NCBI RefSeq assembly: GCF_014645655.1
Contig: NZ_BMMD01000019.1
Coordinates: 1 to 64,000, forward strand
Reading direction: 5' to 3'
Length of the DNA stretch: 64,000 bases
Origin: Agromyces bauzanensis
Lineage (GTDB): Bacteria; Actinomycetota; Actinomycetes; Actinomycetales; Microbacteriaceae
Shown: positions 25,921 to 34,454 of the stretch, piece after piece
Layout: each line of letters begins with the position of its first letter
How positions within the stretch are numbered: position 1 is the first letter of the stretch
Notes under the pieces: generated by a model
The model's input: the letters and a program-made list of their open reading frames with translations, nothing else
What the model was told of the DNA's origin: nothing
Database searches by the model: none
Translations under genes and position numbers: made by a program

Positions 25921-26699
25921 CGATCGACGACCCGGGAGGCATCCTCGCAGGGCGCACCGCGGTCGTGACCGGTGCCGGGCGAGGTATCGGCCGCGCCACC
26001 GCCGTCGCCCTCGCGCGCGCCGGTGTCGCCACGATCGCGCTGCTCGCCCGCTCGGCCGGGCAACTGGAGGGCACCGCACGGCTGGTCGAGGCCGCCGGGG
26101 CGAGGGCGCACGTGAGACCGGTGGATCTCGGCGATCCGACGCAGATCGCCGACGTGGTCGCAGAACTGACCGGGACCATCGGCGACGTGGACATCCTCAT
26201 CAACAACGCCGCGACGGTCGCTCCGCTGGGGCCGACCGCGACCCGATCCGCGGCGAGCATGCTCGACGCGTTCACGTTGAACACCATCGCCCCCGTGCTC
26301 GTGACCGGTGCGCTGCTTCCGGGAATGGTCGCGCGAGGGTGGGGCCGTGTCGTGAACGTGTCGAGCGGCATCGTCGCTCACCCCGCAGTCATGATCGGCG
26401 GCAGCACGTATGCCGCCACGAAGGCCGCCCTTGAAACCCAGACGATCAGCATGGCGGCGGAGTACGCCGACACCGGTGTCACGATCAACGCGTATCGGCC
26501 CGGCTCCGTGGACACGGCCATGCAGGAATGGATCCGCGCTCAGGACCCCGACCAGGTCGGCCACGTCCTCCACGACCGGTTCGTCGCATCCCACGCCTCC
26601 GGGCGCCTGCTCACCCCGGAGGCCTCGGCGGAAGGGCTGGTCGGGCACCTGACCCGTGCCGACAACGGGCAGATCTGGGACGTCACAGACCCGAGCTGA
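25917..26699 (+). CDS. Short-chain dehydrogenase/reductase
   Basis: 260 residues from a GTG overlapping the peroxiredoxin stop. TGAGRGIGRAT is the classical SDR glycine motif, INNAAT the NNAG equivalent, VNVSSG holds the catalytic Ser and STYAATKAA the YxxxK pair. It is a classical NAD(P)-dependent oxidoreductase of unknown substrate. A perfect 18-bp stem hairpin follows 11 bp after the stop. Confidence 0.92.
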   Translation: MTIDDPGGILAGRTAVVTGAGRGIGRATAVALARAGVATIALLARSAGQLEGTARLVEAAGARAHVRPVDLGDPTQIADVVAELTGTIGDVDILINNAATVAPLGPTATRSAASMLDAFTLNTIAPVLVTGALLPGMVARGWGRVVNVSSGIVAHPAVMIGGSTYAATKAALETQTISMAAEYADTGVTINAYRPGSVDTAMQEWIRAQDPDQVGHVLHDRFVASHASGRLLTPEASAEGLVGHLTRADNGQIWDVTDPS

Positions 26700-26710
26700 G
26701 ACGTCCCGCA

Positions 26711-26753
26711 ACCACGACGCCGGGCACCCTGACGTGGTGCCCGGCGTCGTGGT
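26711..26753. terminator. Perfect 18-bp hairpin terminator
   Basis: ACCACGACGCCGGGCACC (26,711-26,728) pairs with its exact complement at 26,736-26,753 around a 7-nt loop. It directly follows the SDR stop at 26,699 and precedes the relic region, so it can stop transcription in both directions. There is no U-tract. Confidence 0.85.
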
Positions 26754-26768
26754 GACCGACCTGACCCC

Positions 26769-26922
26769 TCAGCTCAACCCGAGATGCGCCTCGATCACCC
26801 GCTCGTCGGCGAGCAGGTCGCCGGCTGGACCGGAATCGGTGATCTCACCGGTCTCGAGCACGTAGCCGACATCGGCGCCGCCGCCAGTGCTCGTCGGGCG
26901 TTCTGCTCGACGAGCACCACGG
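26769..26922 (-). pseudogene. livF 3'-end relic
   Basis: Matches the last about 50 codons of the intact livF at 42,368-42,520: VVLVEQNARRALAAA in one frame, then after a small deletion DVGYVLETGEITDSGP and DERVIEAHLGLS in another, with the same stop. Upstream ATPase motifs are absent. The match ends abruptly at 26,922, where the antitoxin relic starts. Confidence 0.85.
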
Positions 26923-27157
26923 CAGTGGGATGCCGCGATCGCCGCCCTCGTCGCGCACCATCTGGTTGCCGAAAGCCTTCCGGTTCCCGACTGGGCGAAC
27001 GGCCCGACACGAACACTGCGCCGGCGGTGGGCGGTCGGTGAAGGCCCGTACACGCTCACACCGGAGCTGCACCGGGTTCCGCCGGAGTTCCTGCGACGCC
27101 TGGTGCTCGTCGATGCGGACACGCTGGAGAGCGTGTGACCACCCGATTCGACCGAGA
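26923..27157 (+). pseudogene. Relic of an HTH antitoxin/nucleotidyltransferase pair
   Basis: Starts exactly at the livF breakpoint. Encodes QWDAAIAALVAHHLVAESLP to VLVDADTLESV, the C-terminal about 70 residues of a protein closely related to the antitoxin at 493-1068. The coupled next start then gives only MTTRFDRDGL, the first residues of the toxin, before similarity stops. The HTH of the antitoxin and nearly all of the toxin are missing. Confidence 0.85.
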
Positions 27158-27159
27158 CG

Positions 27160-27330
27160 GCCTGGGCCCAGGTGCGCATGCTCGCCAAGGGCGTGACGGA
27201 CGCCGCGCCGCCCGCGGCATCCGTGCCCGACGACCTGCGCCCGCGGCGCAGGTGCACGGCCGAGCAGATCCGCGGCTCGCTGCCCGATCCCGGCTGGTTC
27301 GGGTGGCGCGACCTGCCGGGTCAGCGGGTG
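27160..27330 (+). other. Unassigned protein-like fragment
   Basis: Between the toxin relic and the membrane protein, one frame reads WAQVRMLAKGVTDAAPPAAS, then RRRCTAEQIRGSLPDPGWFG and WRDLP. It looks like the C-terminal end of a coding sequence but has no start and no recognised family. From 27,331 to 27,405 nothing further is seen. Confidence 0.3.
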
Positions 27331-27405
27331 AGCGCGACGACGACCTTCAGGAGCCACCTCCAATGCGCTAGCTTTGCGGCAACGCGGAACCGGAGGCGGC
27401 CGATC

Positions 27406-28062
27406 ATGACCGAGCGAGCGACCGAGCAGGGTGAGTTCATCGTTCCCGACGTGCCCGACGTCGGCCTTCGTGTCTGGGCGTTGCTGACCGGGACGTTCCT
27501 CGCGCTCGCATCCATCGGCCTTCTCGGATTCATCCTCTTCACCGACCCCACGCGCGGGCGGGTGTTTCCGCTTTCATGGCTCGGCGATGCGCAGGACCTG
27601 CTCAACATCGCAGGCTCGCTCTCCGCGGTGGTCACCATGGCCCTCGTGGCCGGCCGCCTTCGCAACGCCGTCGTGCTCTCACTGACCGCGCTGTCCATCG
27701 TCATCGTGATCGGATCAGCACTCGCCGCGATCCTGCGCCTGGCTCAGGTGCTCGTACTCGTGTTTCCCTTCGTGACCTGGGTGCCGGGTTTCCTCGCGCT
27801 GGTCGCGTGGGGATGGGTGATCGCGCACACAGCATGGCGCGTGGGCCGCCTCGGGCGCGGGATGCTGCGCTTCGCGCGCTGGCTCGCGCTCGCCGAGTTC
27901 CTCGGCCTGACCCTGGGAACCGTCGGTTTCCTGATTCCGCCAGGGCCGGCGCAGACGGCGGTGTTCTCGATCGCCCCGCTGATCGTCATCGTCGGCGCCG
28001 TTCTGCCGGTTTGGTGGGTCCTGCTGGCATTCCGGTGGCGCTCCTCGCGCGCGACGAGCTGA
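27406..28062 (+). CDS. Polytopic membrane protein of unknown function
   Basis: 218 residues. ATG 27,406 follows GGAGGCGGCCGATC. Residues 1-25 are acidic and soluble; about six hydrophobic segments follow (VWALLTGTFLALASIGLLGF, VTMALVAGRL, LTALSIVIVIGSALAAIL and others), ending RWRSSRATS. The pattern resembles DUF2975-like or uncharacterised actinobacterial membrane proteins, but no signature was certain. It stands alone between relics and a toxin-antitoxin locus. Confidence 0.7.
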   Translation: MTERATEQGEFIVPDVPDVGLRVWALLTGTFLALASIGLLGFILFTDPTRGRVFPLSWLGDAQDLLNIAGSLSAVVTMALVAGRLRNAVVLSLTALSIVIVIGSALAAILRLAQVLVLVFPFVTWVPGFLALVAWGWVIAHTAWRVGRLGRGMLRFARWLALAEFLGLTLGTVGFLIPPGPAQTAVFSIAPLIVIVGAVLPVWWVLLAFRWRSSRATS

Positions 28063-28133
28063 CGCTCATCGTCTCGAGCTGACCGGTCGAAGTGGGCGGC
28101 CGAAGAGCTGATCCGCGACTTCATCGAGACACC

Positions 28134-28161
28134 GATCCAAGGTTGGCAACGATGCTACAAT
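28134..28161 (+). promoter_or_regulatory. Candidate promoter of the Phd/PIN operon
   Basis: GATCCAAGGT at 28,134-28,143 and TACAAT at 28,156-28,161 lie 33 bp before the antitoxin ATG. The same blocks, one base closer, precede the unrelated antitoxin at 493. GTTG and CAAC halves flank the -10, a possible Phd operator. Confidence 0.45.
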
Positions 28162-28193
28162 GACAACTGCTCGATCGCTCGGAGGTGATCTCC

Positions 28194-28433
28194 ATGTCAA
28201 CCGTTACTTCACGAGACTTCAACAATGATGTCGCCGCCGCGAAACGCCGCGCCGCGATCGAACCCGTGATCATCACCGACCGAGGCCGACCGTCCTTCGT
28301 GCTGATGTCGATGAGCGAGTTCACCCGGCTCAGGGGCCCGCGCGGTGGCATCGTCGACGCGCTCCGCATGAGCGAGGGTGTCTCGTTCGAGGTGCCCCGA
28401 GTCGACCTCGAGCTCCGGGTACCCGAGCTGTGA
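28194..28433 (+). CDS. Phd/YefM-type antitoxin
   Basis: 79 residues; ATG 28,194 was chosen because GGAGG ends eight bases upstream. The N-terminal TSRDFNNDVAAAKRRAAIEPVII-type fold (short matches TSRDFNND and PVIITDRGRPSFVLMS) is the Phd DNA-binding domain, and the C-terminal tail (GVSFEVPRVDLELR) would wrap the toxin. It overlaps the PIN toxin by GTGA. Confidence 0.88.
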   Translation: MSTVTSRDFNNDVAAAKRRAAIEPVIITDRGRPSFVLMSMSEFTRLRGPRGGIVDALRMSEGVSFEVPRVDLELRVPEL

Positions 28434-28849
28434 GCTGGCTGCTCGACACGAACGTGATCAGCGAGTTGCGCAAGCCTGCGCGCACGGCCGACCCCGGTGT
28501 GATCGCCTGGGCCGCCGAACAAGAGATCGAGACGCTTCATCTCTGCGCGATCACCGTACTCGAACTCGAGATCGGCGTGCGCCGCAAAGAACGGGCCGAT
28601 GCCGAGCAGGGAGCACTCTTGCGTGCCTGGCTCGACGGCAGCGTGCTGCCGGCATTCGCAGGCCGCATCCTTCCAATCGACACGACGGTGGCGATACGCG
28701 CCGGAATCCTTCATGTTCCGGACCCACGACCGGAGCGAGATGCGCTCATGGCAGCAACCGCCGCCGTCCACGGGCTCACGGTCGTCACGCGCAATGTACG
28801 TGATTTCGCCCCACTCGAGGTGCCGTTGCTCAACCCGTGGAGTGTGTAG
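28430..28849 (+). CDS. PIN-domain toxin (VapC-like)
   Basis: 139 residues from GTG 28,430. The first acidic residue is in WLLDTNVISELRK, the second in TVLELEIGV (E), the third and fourth in PERDALMAATAAVHGL and VTRNVRDF. All four acidic positions of the PIN RNase site are present, so it should be active. VapC-type toxins cleave tRNA or rRNA. Target not predictable. Confidence 0.9.
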   Translation: MSWLLDTNVISELRKPARTADPGVIAWAAEQEIETLHLCAITVLELEIGVRRKERADAEQGALLRAWLDGSVLPAFAGRILPIDTTVAIRAGILHVPDPRPERDALMAATAAVHGLTVVTRNVRDFAPLEVPLLNPWSV

Positions 28850-28868
28850 CGAGCCTCGGTGTCATTCA

Positions 28869-28955
28869 ATGACCAGACGCCCGCGCACCGCGATCACCGG
28901 CGGCACCGCATTCGTCGGACGCCACCTTGCCGAACGGCTCGGGCCCGAGGCATCC
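28869..28955 (+). pseudogene. NAD-dependent epimerase N-terminal relic
   Basis: ATG 28,869 encodes TAITGGTAFVGRHLAERL, the TGGTGFxG nucleotide-binding start of an epimerase/dehydratase, then loses similarity after about 29 codons and runs into the 3' end of the restriction gene. No further epimerase sequence follows. Confidence 0.6.
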
Positions 28956-28998
28956 GTCAGCCCAGGTGCGCATGCACCCGGCCTGTCGATGGGCAGGA

Positions 28999-29898
28999 TC
29001 AGGTGTCCGACCCCGGCTCGTCCTCTACCACAGGTATGATCCGGCGCTCCATGAGCTCCCGCGGCCTTACGTGCTGGCTGACGGGCGTCGCACTGAGCAC
29101 CTGTTCAATCATCCGTGTCATGAATTGCTCCGGGCGCACGTCGGCAGGTACGCGATCGAGCTCAACCATCACCCCCGCTTCAGGAGCGGCCTCGTCCCAC
29201 GACACCAACGCGAGACCGGTGGCGGTGTAGCCGTTGAGCCCGACGGTGTCGCGCAACTTGCGCATCATGTCGATGGTCTTCTCGAACGCATCCGGCTCCA
29301 ACTCGAGGATCGTCGACCTCTGCACGAAGAAGAATCCGACTGCTGCGAGTGGATACCGGGTTCGTAGATTGCCCGCGTCGCCGTAGGCCTCTTCGAATCG
29401 GTTGGCGAGGTTCTTTCCGAACGACGACACCTGGGTCTTCGTGCTCAACAGCATCTCAGGCCCTCGGTCCCAACGTGAGATGGAGACATCCACCTGCTTC
29501 TCGTAGGCGCGTCCGAGATAGCGCGCATCGACTGGCCCGACCGACTTGATCGATGTGAGCCGTTCACGCACCGCGTCGGCGAGGTTGGCTGGCAGGCCGT
29601 CCAGCAGCATGGCGATGTCTCGGGGCATGATCCGCGGGATGGACGGCCGAGGCCATACCTCGTCGGCGCTGAACCCGGCGCGCCGGAACTCAGCGGAAAG
29701 CCACGCATCCACCCCGCTTGCCAACGCCCCGGTCGTGGACCCCTTGCCGGCGGCGACCGGGATACCGAGCAGTCGCGAGAGCAACTCGTAGTCGGGCGAG
29801 TACATCGCCGCCTCGCCGAGAGCATGGACCCAGGGGTCGGTCGGCGGGCGAGCAGCGAGCGGCGCGTCGTACACGCTGAACGAGTCGGTCTTGGCCAT
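28999..29898 (-). CDS. Type II restriction endonuclease
   Basis: 299 residues. It is divergent from an N6-adenine methyltransferase. The core has VDVSIS with Asp137 and LLSTKTQVS (150-158), which fits the D...x-x-K arrangement of a PD-(D/E)xK nuclease with a variant second acidic position; GKNLANRFEEAYGDAGNLRT follows. The family may be XamI-like but this is not certain. Start at 29,898 (MAKTDSF); the longer frame upstream overlaps the promoter. Recognition site unknown; cleavage of unmodified DNA is expected. Confidence 0.78.
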   Translation of the reverse strand: MAKTDSFSVYDAPLAARPPTDPWVHALGEAAMYSPDYELLSRLLGIPVAAGKGSTTGALASGVDAWLSAEFRRAGFSADEVWPRPSIPRIMPRDIAMLLDGLPANLADAVRERLTSIKSVGPVDARYLGRAYEKQVDVSISRWDRGPEMLLSTKTQVSSFGKNLANRFEEAYGDAGNLRTRYPLAAVGFFFVQRSTILELEPDAFEKTIDMMRKLRDTVGLNGYTATGLALVSWDEAAPEAGVMVELDRVPADVRPEQFMTRMIEQVLSATPVSQHVRPRELMERRIIPVVEDEPGSDT

Positions 29899-30073
29899 AC
29901 GTGCCAGTGTGCCCGGTCGGGCCGACAACACGGATCAACTCGCCGGATCCACAGTGGCGGCGTGCTGGCATCGATTGTCGTCGGACCCCCGTATCATCGA
30001 ACACAGTTTCGAACGGTGCCGAGTTCCGAAACCTGCCCATCACGACAACGCTTACCCATGGAAGCAGGGAAGA

Positions 30074-31747
30074 ATGAGTAACGTGCAGGAACTGCTGGAG
30101 CGCTCGCTTGAGGACACCGCGGAGGTGCGCAAAGCGCGCGGGGCGTTCTTCACTCCCGAGGCGATCACCAGGTTCGTCACCGACTGGGCAATCCGAGATG
30201 CGAATGCCACGGTGCTCGAGCCGTCCGCAGGCGACGCGGCGTTCCTGGTCGAGGCCGTGCGGCGGCTGCGCGAACTCGGCGCCGACGCACCTCCTCGAGT
30301 TGATGGTGCCGAGATCCATGCACACAGCGCCGCCGTGGCGCGCGCCCGGGTCGAGGCAGCGGGTGGCATCCCGCACATCATCGTCGACGACTTCTTCGCC
30401 ATTCAGCCCACCGGCCAGTACTCCGCCGCCGTCGGAAATCCTCCGTATATCCGGTACCAGGACTTCACCGGTGAATCGCGGGCGCGGGCGCGGGCGGCAG
30501 CGTTCACGGGGGGTGTCAACCTCACCGGTCTGGCTTCGAGCTGGGCTGCATTCACCGTGCATTCAGCGCTCTTCCTTCGCTCGGGCGGGCGCCTCGGTCT
30601 CGTGCTGCCTGCGGAGCTCCTCAGCGTCAACTACGCCGCGCCGGTTCGGAAGTTCATCTTCGAGCGATTCGCTCGCGTGAATCTCGTGCTCTTCACAGAG
30701 CAGGTCTTCCCTGAGGCCGAGGCTGACGTCGTGCTGCTGCTCGCTGACGGGTTCGACGAAGGGCCCGCACAGCACGCAACCGTCCACGAGGTCAAGAACG
30801 CTGCCGAGTTGTCGGAGATCGGTGCGGGTCTGACGTTCACACCAAGCGACCCGTCGGACAAATGGACCTCACTGCTCGTCAGCCCCGACGCCGTCGAGCC
30901 ACTGCACTCCCTTTCGGCGGCTGGGCATTTCACCCACCTCGAGTCATGGGGCGACACGACGCTCGGCATGGTCACCGGCAACAACCGATTCTTCGCGCTG
31001 ACCCGCGCTCAAGCGAAAGGGCTCGGCCTTGCCCCTCATGAACTGCTGCAGCTCTCGCCCGCTGGCAGCTCTCACCTTCGAGGACTCGAGCTGACCGAGG
31101 AAATGCTCACCGAACTGGATGGACGCGGTCGCGCGACCTTGTTGTTTCGTCCTTCGGCATCGGATGTCTCGACGGCTGCCCGCGACTACATCGCACACGG
31201 TGAACGCACAGAGGTCGATCAGGCCTACAAATGCCGCGTGCGTACCCCCTGGTTCCGCGTGCCTCTGGTGCCGCCGGCCGACCTGCTGCTCACCTGCATG
31301 AACGCCGATACTCCTCGGCTCACGACCAATCGGGCAGGAGCGCACCATTTGAACTCCGTGCACGGCGTTTATCTGAATCCCGACAGCCGCGAACTCGCTC
31401 GCGAACTGCTGCCTCTTGCGAGCCTCAATTCGGTCACGCTGCTGAACGCCGAAATGGTTGGCCGCTCATACGGCGGCGGCATCCTCAAGATGGAGCCCCG
31501 AGAAGCCGACCGGTGGGCGATGCCATCACCCGCTCTCGTCACCGCGCGAGCCGAGGCATTGAGATCGATCAAGTCCCGAGTTGCCGACCTCCTCAAGGCC
31601 GGCGCCTTGCTTGAGGCTGTCGCACACGTCGATGGCGCACTACTTCTCGCCACAGGGCTTGTCGGTACGGATGACATGGCCAGCGTCAGATCGGCTCACC
31701 GGGAGATGACAGCTCGCCGGATGGCCCGCAGCTCAGGCCGCCGCTGA
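30074..31747 (+). CDS. Class I N6-adenine DNA methyltransferase
   Basis: 557 residues. GAFFTPEAITRF (23-34) and VLEPSAGDAAFL (47-58) are motifs X and I (AdoMet binding). NPPYIRYQD (122-130) is catalytic motif IV (NPPY), typical of gamma-class N6-adenine methyltransferases. The long C-terminal part is a target-recognition domain (MVTGNNRFFALT, RTPWFRVP). With the divergent endonuclease it forms a restriction-modification system; the 175-bp gap between them holds both promoters and no separate controller gene. Confidence 0.92.
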   Translation: MSNVQELLERSLEDTAEVRKARGAFFTPEAITRFVTDWAIRDANATVLEPSAGDAAFLVEAVRRLRELGADAPPRVDGAEIHAHSAAVARARVEAAGGIPHIIVDDFFAIQPTGQYSAAVGNPPYIRYQDFTGESRARARAAAFTGGVNLTGLASSWAAFTVHSALFLRSGGRLGLVLPAELLSVNYAAPVRKFIFERFARVNLVLFTEQVFPEAEADVVLLLADGFDEGPAQHATVHEVKNAAELSEIGAGLTFTPSDPSDKWTSLLVSPDAVEPLHSLSAAGHFTHLESWGDTTLGMVTGNNRFFALTRAQAKGLGLAPHELLQLSPAGSSHLRGLELTEEMLTELDGRGRATLLFRPSASDVSTAARDYIAHGERTEVDQAYKCRVRTPWFRVPLVPPADLLLTCMNADTPRLTTNRAGAHHLNSVHGVYLNPDSRELARELLPLASLNSVTLLNAEMVGRSYGGGILKMEPREADRWAMPSPALVTARAEALRSIKSRVADLLKAGALLEAVAHVDGALLLATGLVGTDDMASVRSAHREMTARRMARSSGRR

Positions 31748-31786
31748 ATTCCGCGGTGGCTCGCAAGTAGGTCGCTCGGCGTAGAA

Positions 31787-32310
31787 CGACCGCTGCAACC
31801 CGCAGCGACAGACCGGGTCATCCTCGACGACTCCGTGCGGATGGCGCTGCTCGTCGTGCTCGAACAGCTCACGCCCGCCGAGCGTACGGTGTTCCTGCTC
31901 CACGACGTGTTCGACGACGTGTTCGACCTCGACTTCGACCGCATCGCCGACGCGCTCGGCGTGAGTCCGGCGAGCGCGTGGCAGTCCGCGTCGCGCGCCC
32001 GCAGACGGATCGCCGCGCACGGCGCCGCGCGGTTCTCGGTCGATCCCGCCGCCGCCCGCCGGCTGTCGGAGCGGTTCGCCGCCGCGGCATCCGACGGCGA
32101 CCTCGACGGGCTGGTCGCGGTGCTCGCCGCAGACGCCACGGGCCACTTCGACACCGGCGGGGTCTTCCCCGGCGCGCCCACCGAGGTGATCGTGGGCGCC
32201 GAGACCATCGCCTGCAACTTCCTCGCCCGCGTCGGCGGACCGAGCCTCGACTTCAAGGTCGCGGAGGTGAACGCCGGACCCTCTGCTCCGATGGTGTCGT
32301 CGACGCCCCT
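31787..32310 (+). pseudogene. SigJ-like sigma factor relic (5' and 3' truncated)
   Basis: Starts without a start codon at DRVILDDSVRMALLVVLEQL, continues through region 4 (SPASAWQSASRARRRIAA) into the NTF2-like domain (LSERFAAAASDGDLDGLVAV), and ends at about 32,310 before the domain is complete. Region 2, needed to bind the -10, is absent. It differs from the intact SigJ-like gene at 6129 and abuts the methyltransferase gene. Confidence 0.75.
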
Positions 32311-32992
32311 AGCTCGCGACGGGCGCGTCCGCACGGACGGGAACATCCGCCGCCGCACGCTCCGCGCCCACGAAGCGCGCCGTGTCCGACACCGCCGCCA
32401 TGAGCAGCGAGACGAGCCGATCGTCGGCGTCGCAGACGCACGCCCTCGCGATTCCGTCGACGGCGCCGGTGACGATGTCCCGGCACTGCCGGACGCTCAT
32501 TCCGGCGCGGCGTGCCGGACCGACCTCCTCGATGAACCTGGTGGCCCATGCGTCGGCGGCGGGGACGGCGCGGAGGGCGGCCTCCGCCAACTCCCTCCCC
32601 TCCGCGGCGAACGCGCCGCTGTGTACCTCGAGGACGGAGATCGCGACGTGCCCTGCGACGGCCAGCGATCGCTGGCGCTCCTCCGCGACGATGGGCAATG
32701 CAGCGTGGGCGGCCCGCACGGCGAGCAGGACGTCGAGCAACGGGTCGTCACTCGTCAGGCCGACGACCGTCGGGATGAGCGGTGCGAGCCGCGCTCGTCC
32801 GGCGTCACTCGTCAGGTCGTTCACCATCCGGGCGAGATGCGCGAGGGTGCCGTGCGTGCATGCTGGGTGGTCGCTCCAGCGTTCGCCCGCAAGGTACGAC
32901 GCGAATTCCATGAAGCACGCCCCGCGTCGGGGCGAGCGGTGCCGGCCCGCGGACAGGATCGGCATGACATCCGGGTACATCGAGTTGCGCAT
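32309..32992 (-). CDS. Hypothetical protein of an actinobacterial family
   Basis: 227 residues starting MRNSMYPDVMPIL, then GACFMEFASYLAGERWSDHP and ACTHGTLAHLARMVND. It is a mixed helical protein with three cysteine-containing motifs and no catalytic signature. The ordered N-terminus (CFMEFASYLAGERWSDHPxCTH) recurs in uncharacterised Microbacteriaceae proteins, as I recall. Function unknown; soluble. It is convergent with, and just touches, the SigJ relic. Confidence 0.75.
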   Translation of the reverse strand: MRNSMYPDVMPILSAGRHRSPRRGACFMEFASYLAGERWSDHPACTHGTLAHLARMVNDLTSDAGRARLAPLIPTVVGLTSDDPLLDVLLAVRAAHAALPIVAEERQRSLAVAGHVAISVLEVHSGAFAAEGRELAEAALRAVPAADAWATRFIEEVGPARRAGMSVRQCRDIVTGAVDGIARACVCDADDRLVSLLMAAVSDTARFVGAERAAADVPVRADAPVAS

Positions 32993-33072
32993 GGGAGCCT
33001 CCCTCGCTCCTCTCACTCTGCGCCGATCGCCGCGAGGATTCAAGTGCGGACGGCCGCGCGCATTCCGGGCGG

Positions 33073-33177
33073 GTGAACCTGCGCGCCAATCCGGCACTGC
33101 ATCGCAGGCTCGCGACCGAGGCCATGAGAGAAGGCACGAGTCTCAACGCGTACGCGGCGCGGCTGCTCGATCGCTGA
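33073..33177 (+). pseudogene. HicB/Arc-type C-terminal DNA-binding relic
   Basis: GTG 33,073 opens a 34-codon frame: VNLRANPALHRRLATEAMRE followed by TSLNAYAARLLDR. This is the ribbon-helix-helix tail of HicB-type antitoxins (LRxxPxLHRRLxxxAxxxGxSLNxY). No HicA toxin or N-terminal HicB half is present, so it is a relic, though a 34-residue DNA-binding peptide could still be made. Confidence 0.6.
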
Positions 33178-33305
33178 CGCGAGCCGTCGCTCATGGCGGC
33201 GTCGGTGATCCCGCTGCTGCATGCGGCGTTCGGGACGCGGGCCGCGGCGATCGCCCTCACCGATCGTGACGACGGAACGTCACCGCACACCCACCCGCCC
33301 GAGGA

Positions 33306-33578
33306 TCACCGCTTGGTGATCGTGACCTCGACCGGGTCGCCGATGTCCTTGCCGAGGGCTTTCCGGACCTTGGCGTTCAGGGACACCATGTGGCCGCCGG
33401 TTCCGGTCACCATCGCACCCACGTTCTCGAGCACCACGTCGTCGACGCTCGCATCGACCCGCACCGTCTTGCCGGTGCCGAAGAACTCGGCGGAACCGGG
33501 GACCTCGACGCAGCTCCACGTCTCGCCCTTGACCTCCGCACCGATCGTCGCCTGAAACCTCAACTCCTCCGCACCCAT
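33306..33578 (-). CDS. DUF1905 domain protein
   Basis: 90 residues: LRFQATIGAEVKGETWSCVE, then NVGAMVTGTGGHMVSLNAKV and GDPVEVTITKR. This is the compact beta-barrel of DUF1905, usually fused to or beside a YdeI (Omp/DUF1801-like) domain; here it stands alone. Start ATG 33,578. Function unknown. Confidence 0.85.
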   Translation of the reverse strand: MGAEELRFQATIGAEVKGETWSCVEVPGSAEFFGTGKTVRVDASVDDVVLENVGAMVTGTGGHMVSLNAKVRKALGKDIGDPVEVTITKR

Positions 33579-33639
33579 GACGACATGGTATGCGGATCTG
33601 CCCGAGACGCTCGTGCCGGCACGGGACATCCTCGAACCG

Positions 33640-34129
33640 GAGGGCTGAGCGCAGGTGGTCCCGAGGAGGATGTGCTCGTGCACTCGCTGTGGGCCGCCGA
33701 TCTGGCGGCGGTCTACGCGGACGAGCACGACCTGCGGTCCGGGCGGCGGGAGCTTCTCGTGCTCGCCGCCCTCTTCCACGACGTCGGCAAGCCGCAGACC
33801 ACCGACGCCAGGATGGGCGGATTACGCCGCACGGTCACGCCGAACTCGGCGCCGAGTCGTTCCGTTCGATGGGTCGGCGGCTCGGGCTCCCGCATCCGCT
33901 CGTGGTTCCGGTTGCGGTTGCGGCCATCGTCGAAACACACGTGGCGCACCTCTCCGTGCGCGGTGAACCCACGCCCAGGGCGGTGCGTCGACTGCGCGAC
34001 CGACTGCATGCGGCCGGCACGTCCCTCGACGAGTGGGGCATCGTAGTGCGCTGCGACGGCGAGGCCCGCGGCCCGGCGGCACGGCCGGATGCCTCGCGGT
34101 CGTGGCGTCGGGTCGCCCGCGAGTCGTGA
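33640..34129 (+). pseudogene. HD-domain phosphohydrolase relic, frameshifted
   Basis: One frame reads EEDVLVHSLWAADLAAVYAD and ELLVLAALFHDVGKPQTTDA (HD motif FHDVGKP). At about 33,812 it shifts (one G missing from a G-run) to RITPHGHAELGAESFRSMGR and VAAIVETHVAHLSV, ending WRRVARES at 34,129. No start codon or N-terminal domain is present. The intact form would be an HD metal-dependent phosphohydrolase, e.g. the C-terminal part of a tRNA nucleotidyltransferase-like enzyme. Confidence 0.7.
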
Positions 34130-34328
34130 CGACCGCCCGCATGCGGTCATCGTCGTGGCTGGCCGCCCGTGGTGCTCGTGAACCTATCCGTCGCCTCGAG
34201 GCGAGGGTGGGCGCACCACTGGCAGCGGGTTCGCGCCACTATGCCACCGCGTGTGCGTCGAGCGGCCCTCTCCATACGTGCATGGTGTCGACACGATCGC
34301 CCGCGCTCCGCAGCCCGCATGGACTGAC

Positions 34329-34454
34329 GGATGCCTCGAGCGCCACTTGTCCTCCACAGTGGGTGGGTGCGTCAAGTTTCCCACAGGCAAAGTCCTGATC
34401 ATGTGTGATTTCCTCGCTCGATCGGATGTCGGTGGGTGGGTGCAGGATGGAGGC
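34329..34454 (+). promoter_or_regulatory. Conserved leader of the DUF222-HNH gene
   Basis: Roughly 125 bp upstream of the ATG recur upstream of the HNH relic (3461-3589) with blocks CGGATGCCTCGA, TCCTCCAC, AAAGTCCTGATCAT, GGATGTC and GTGCAGGAT. Both copies keep the start codon context GCATGGAAC. The leader is as well conserved as the coding part, which suggests a transcribed regulatory segment or a mobile unit that includes its promoter. Confidence 0.55.
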
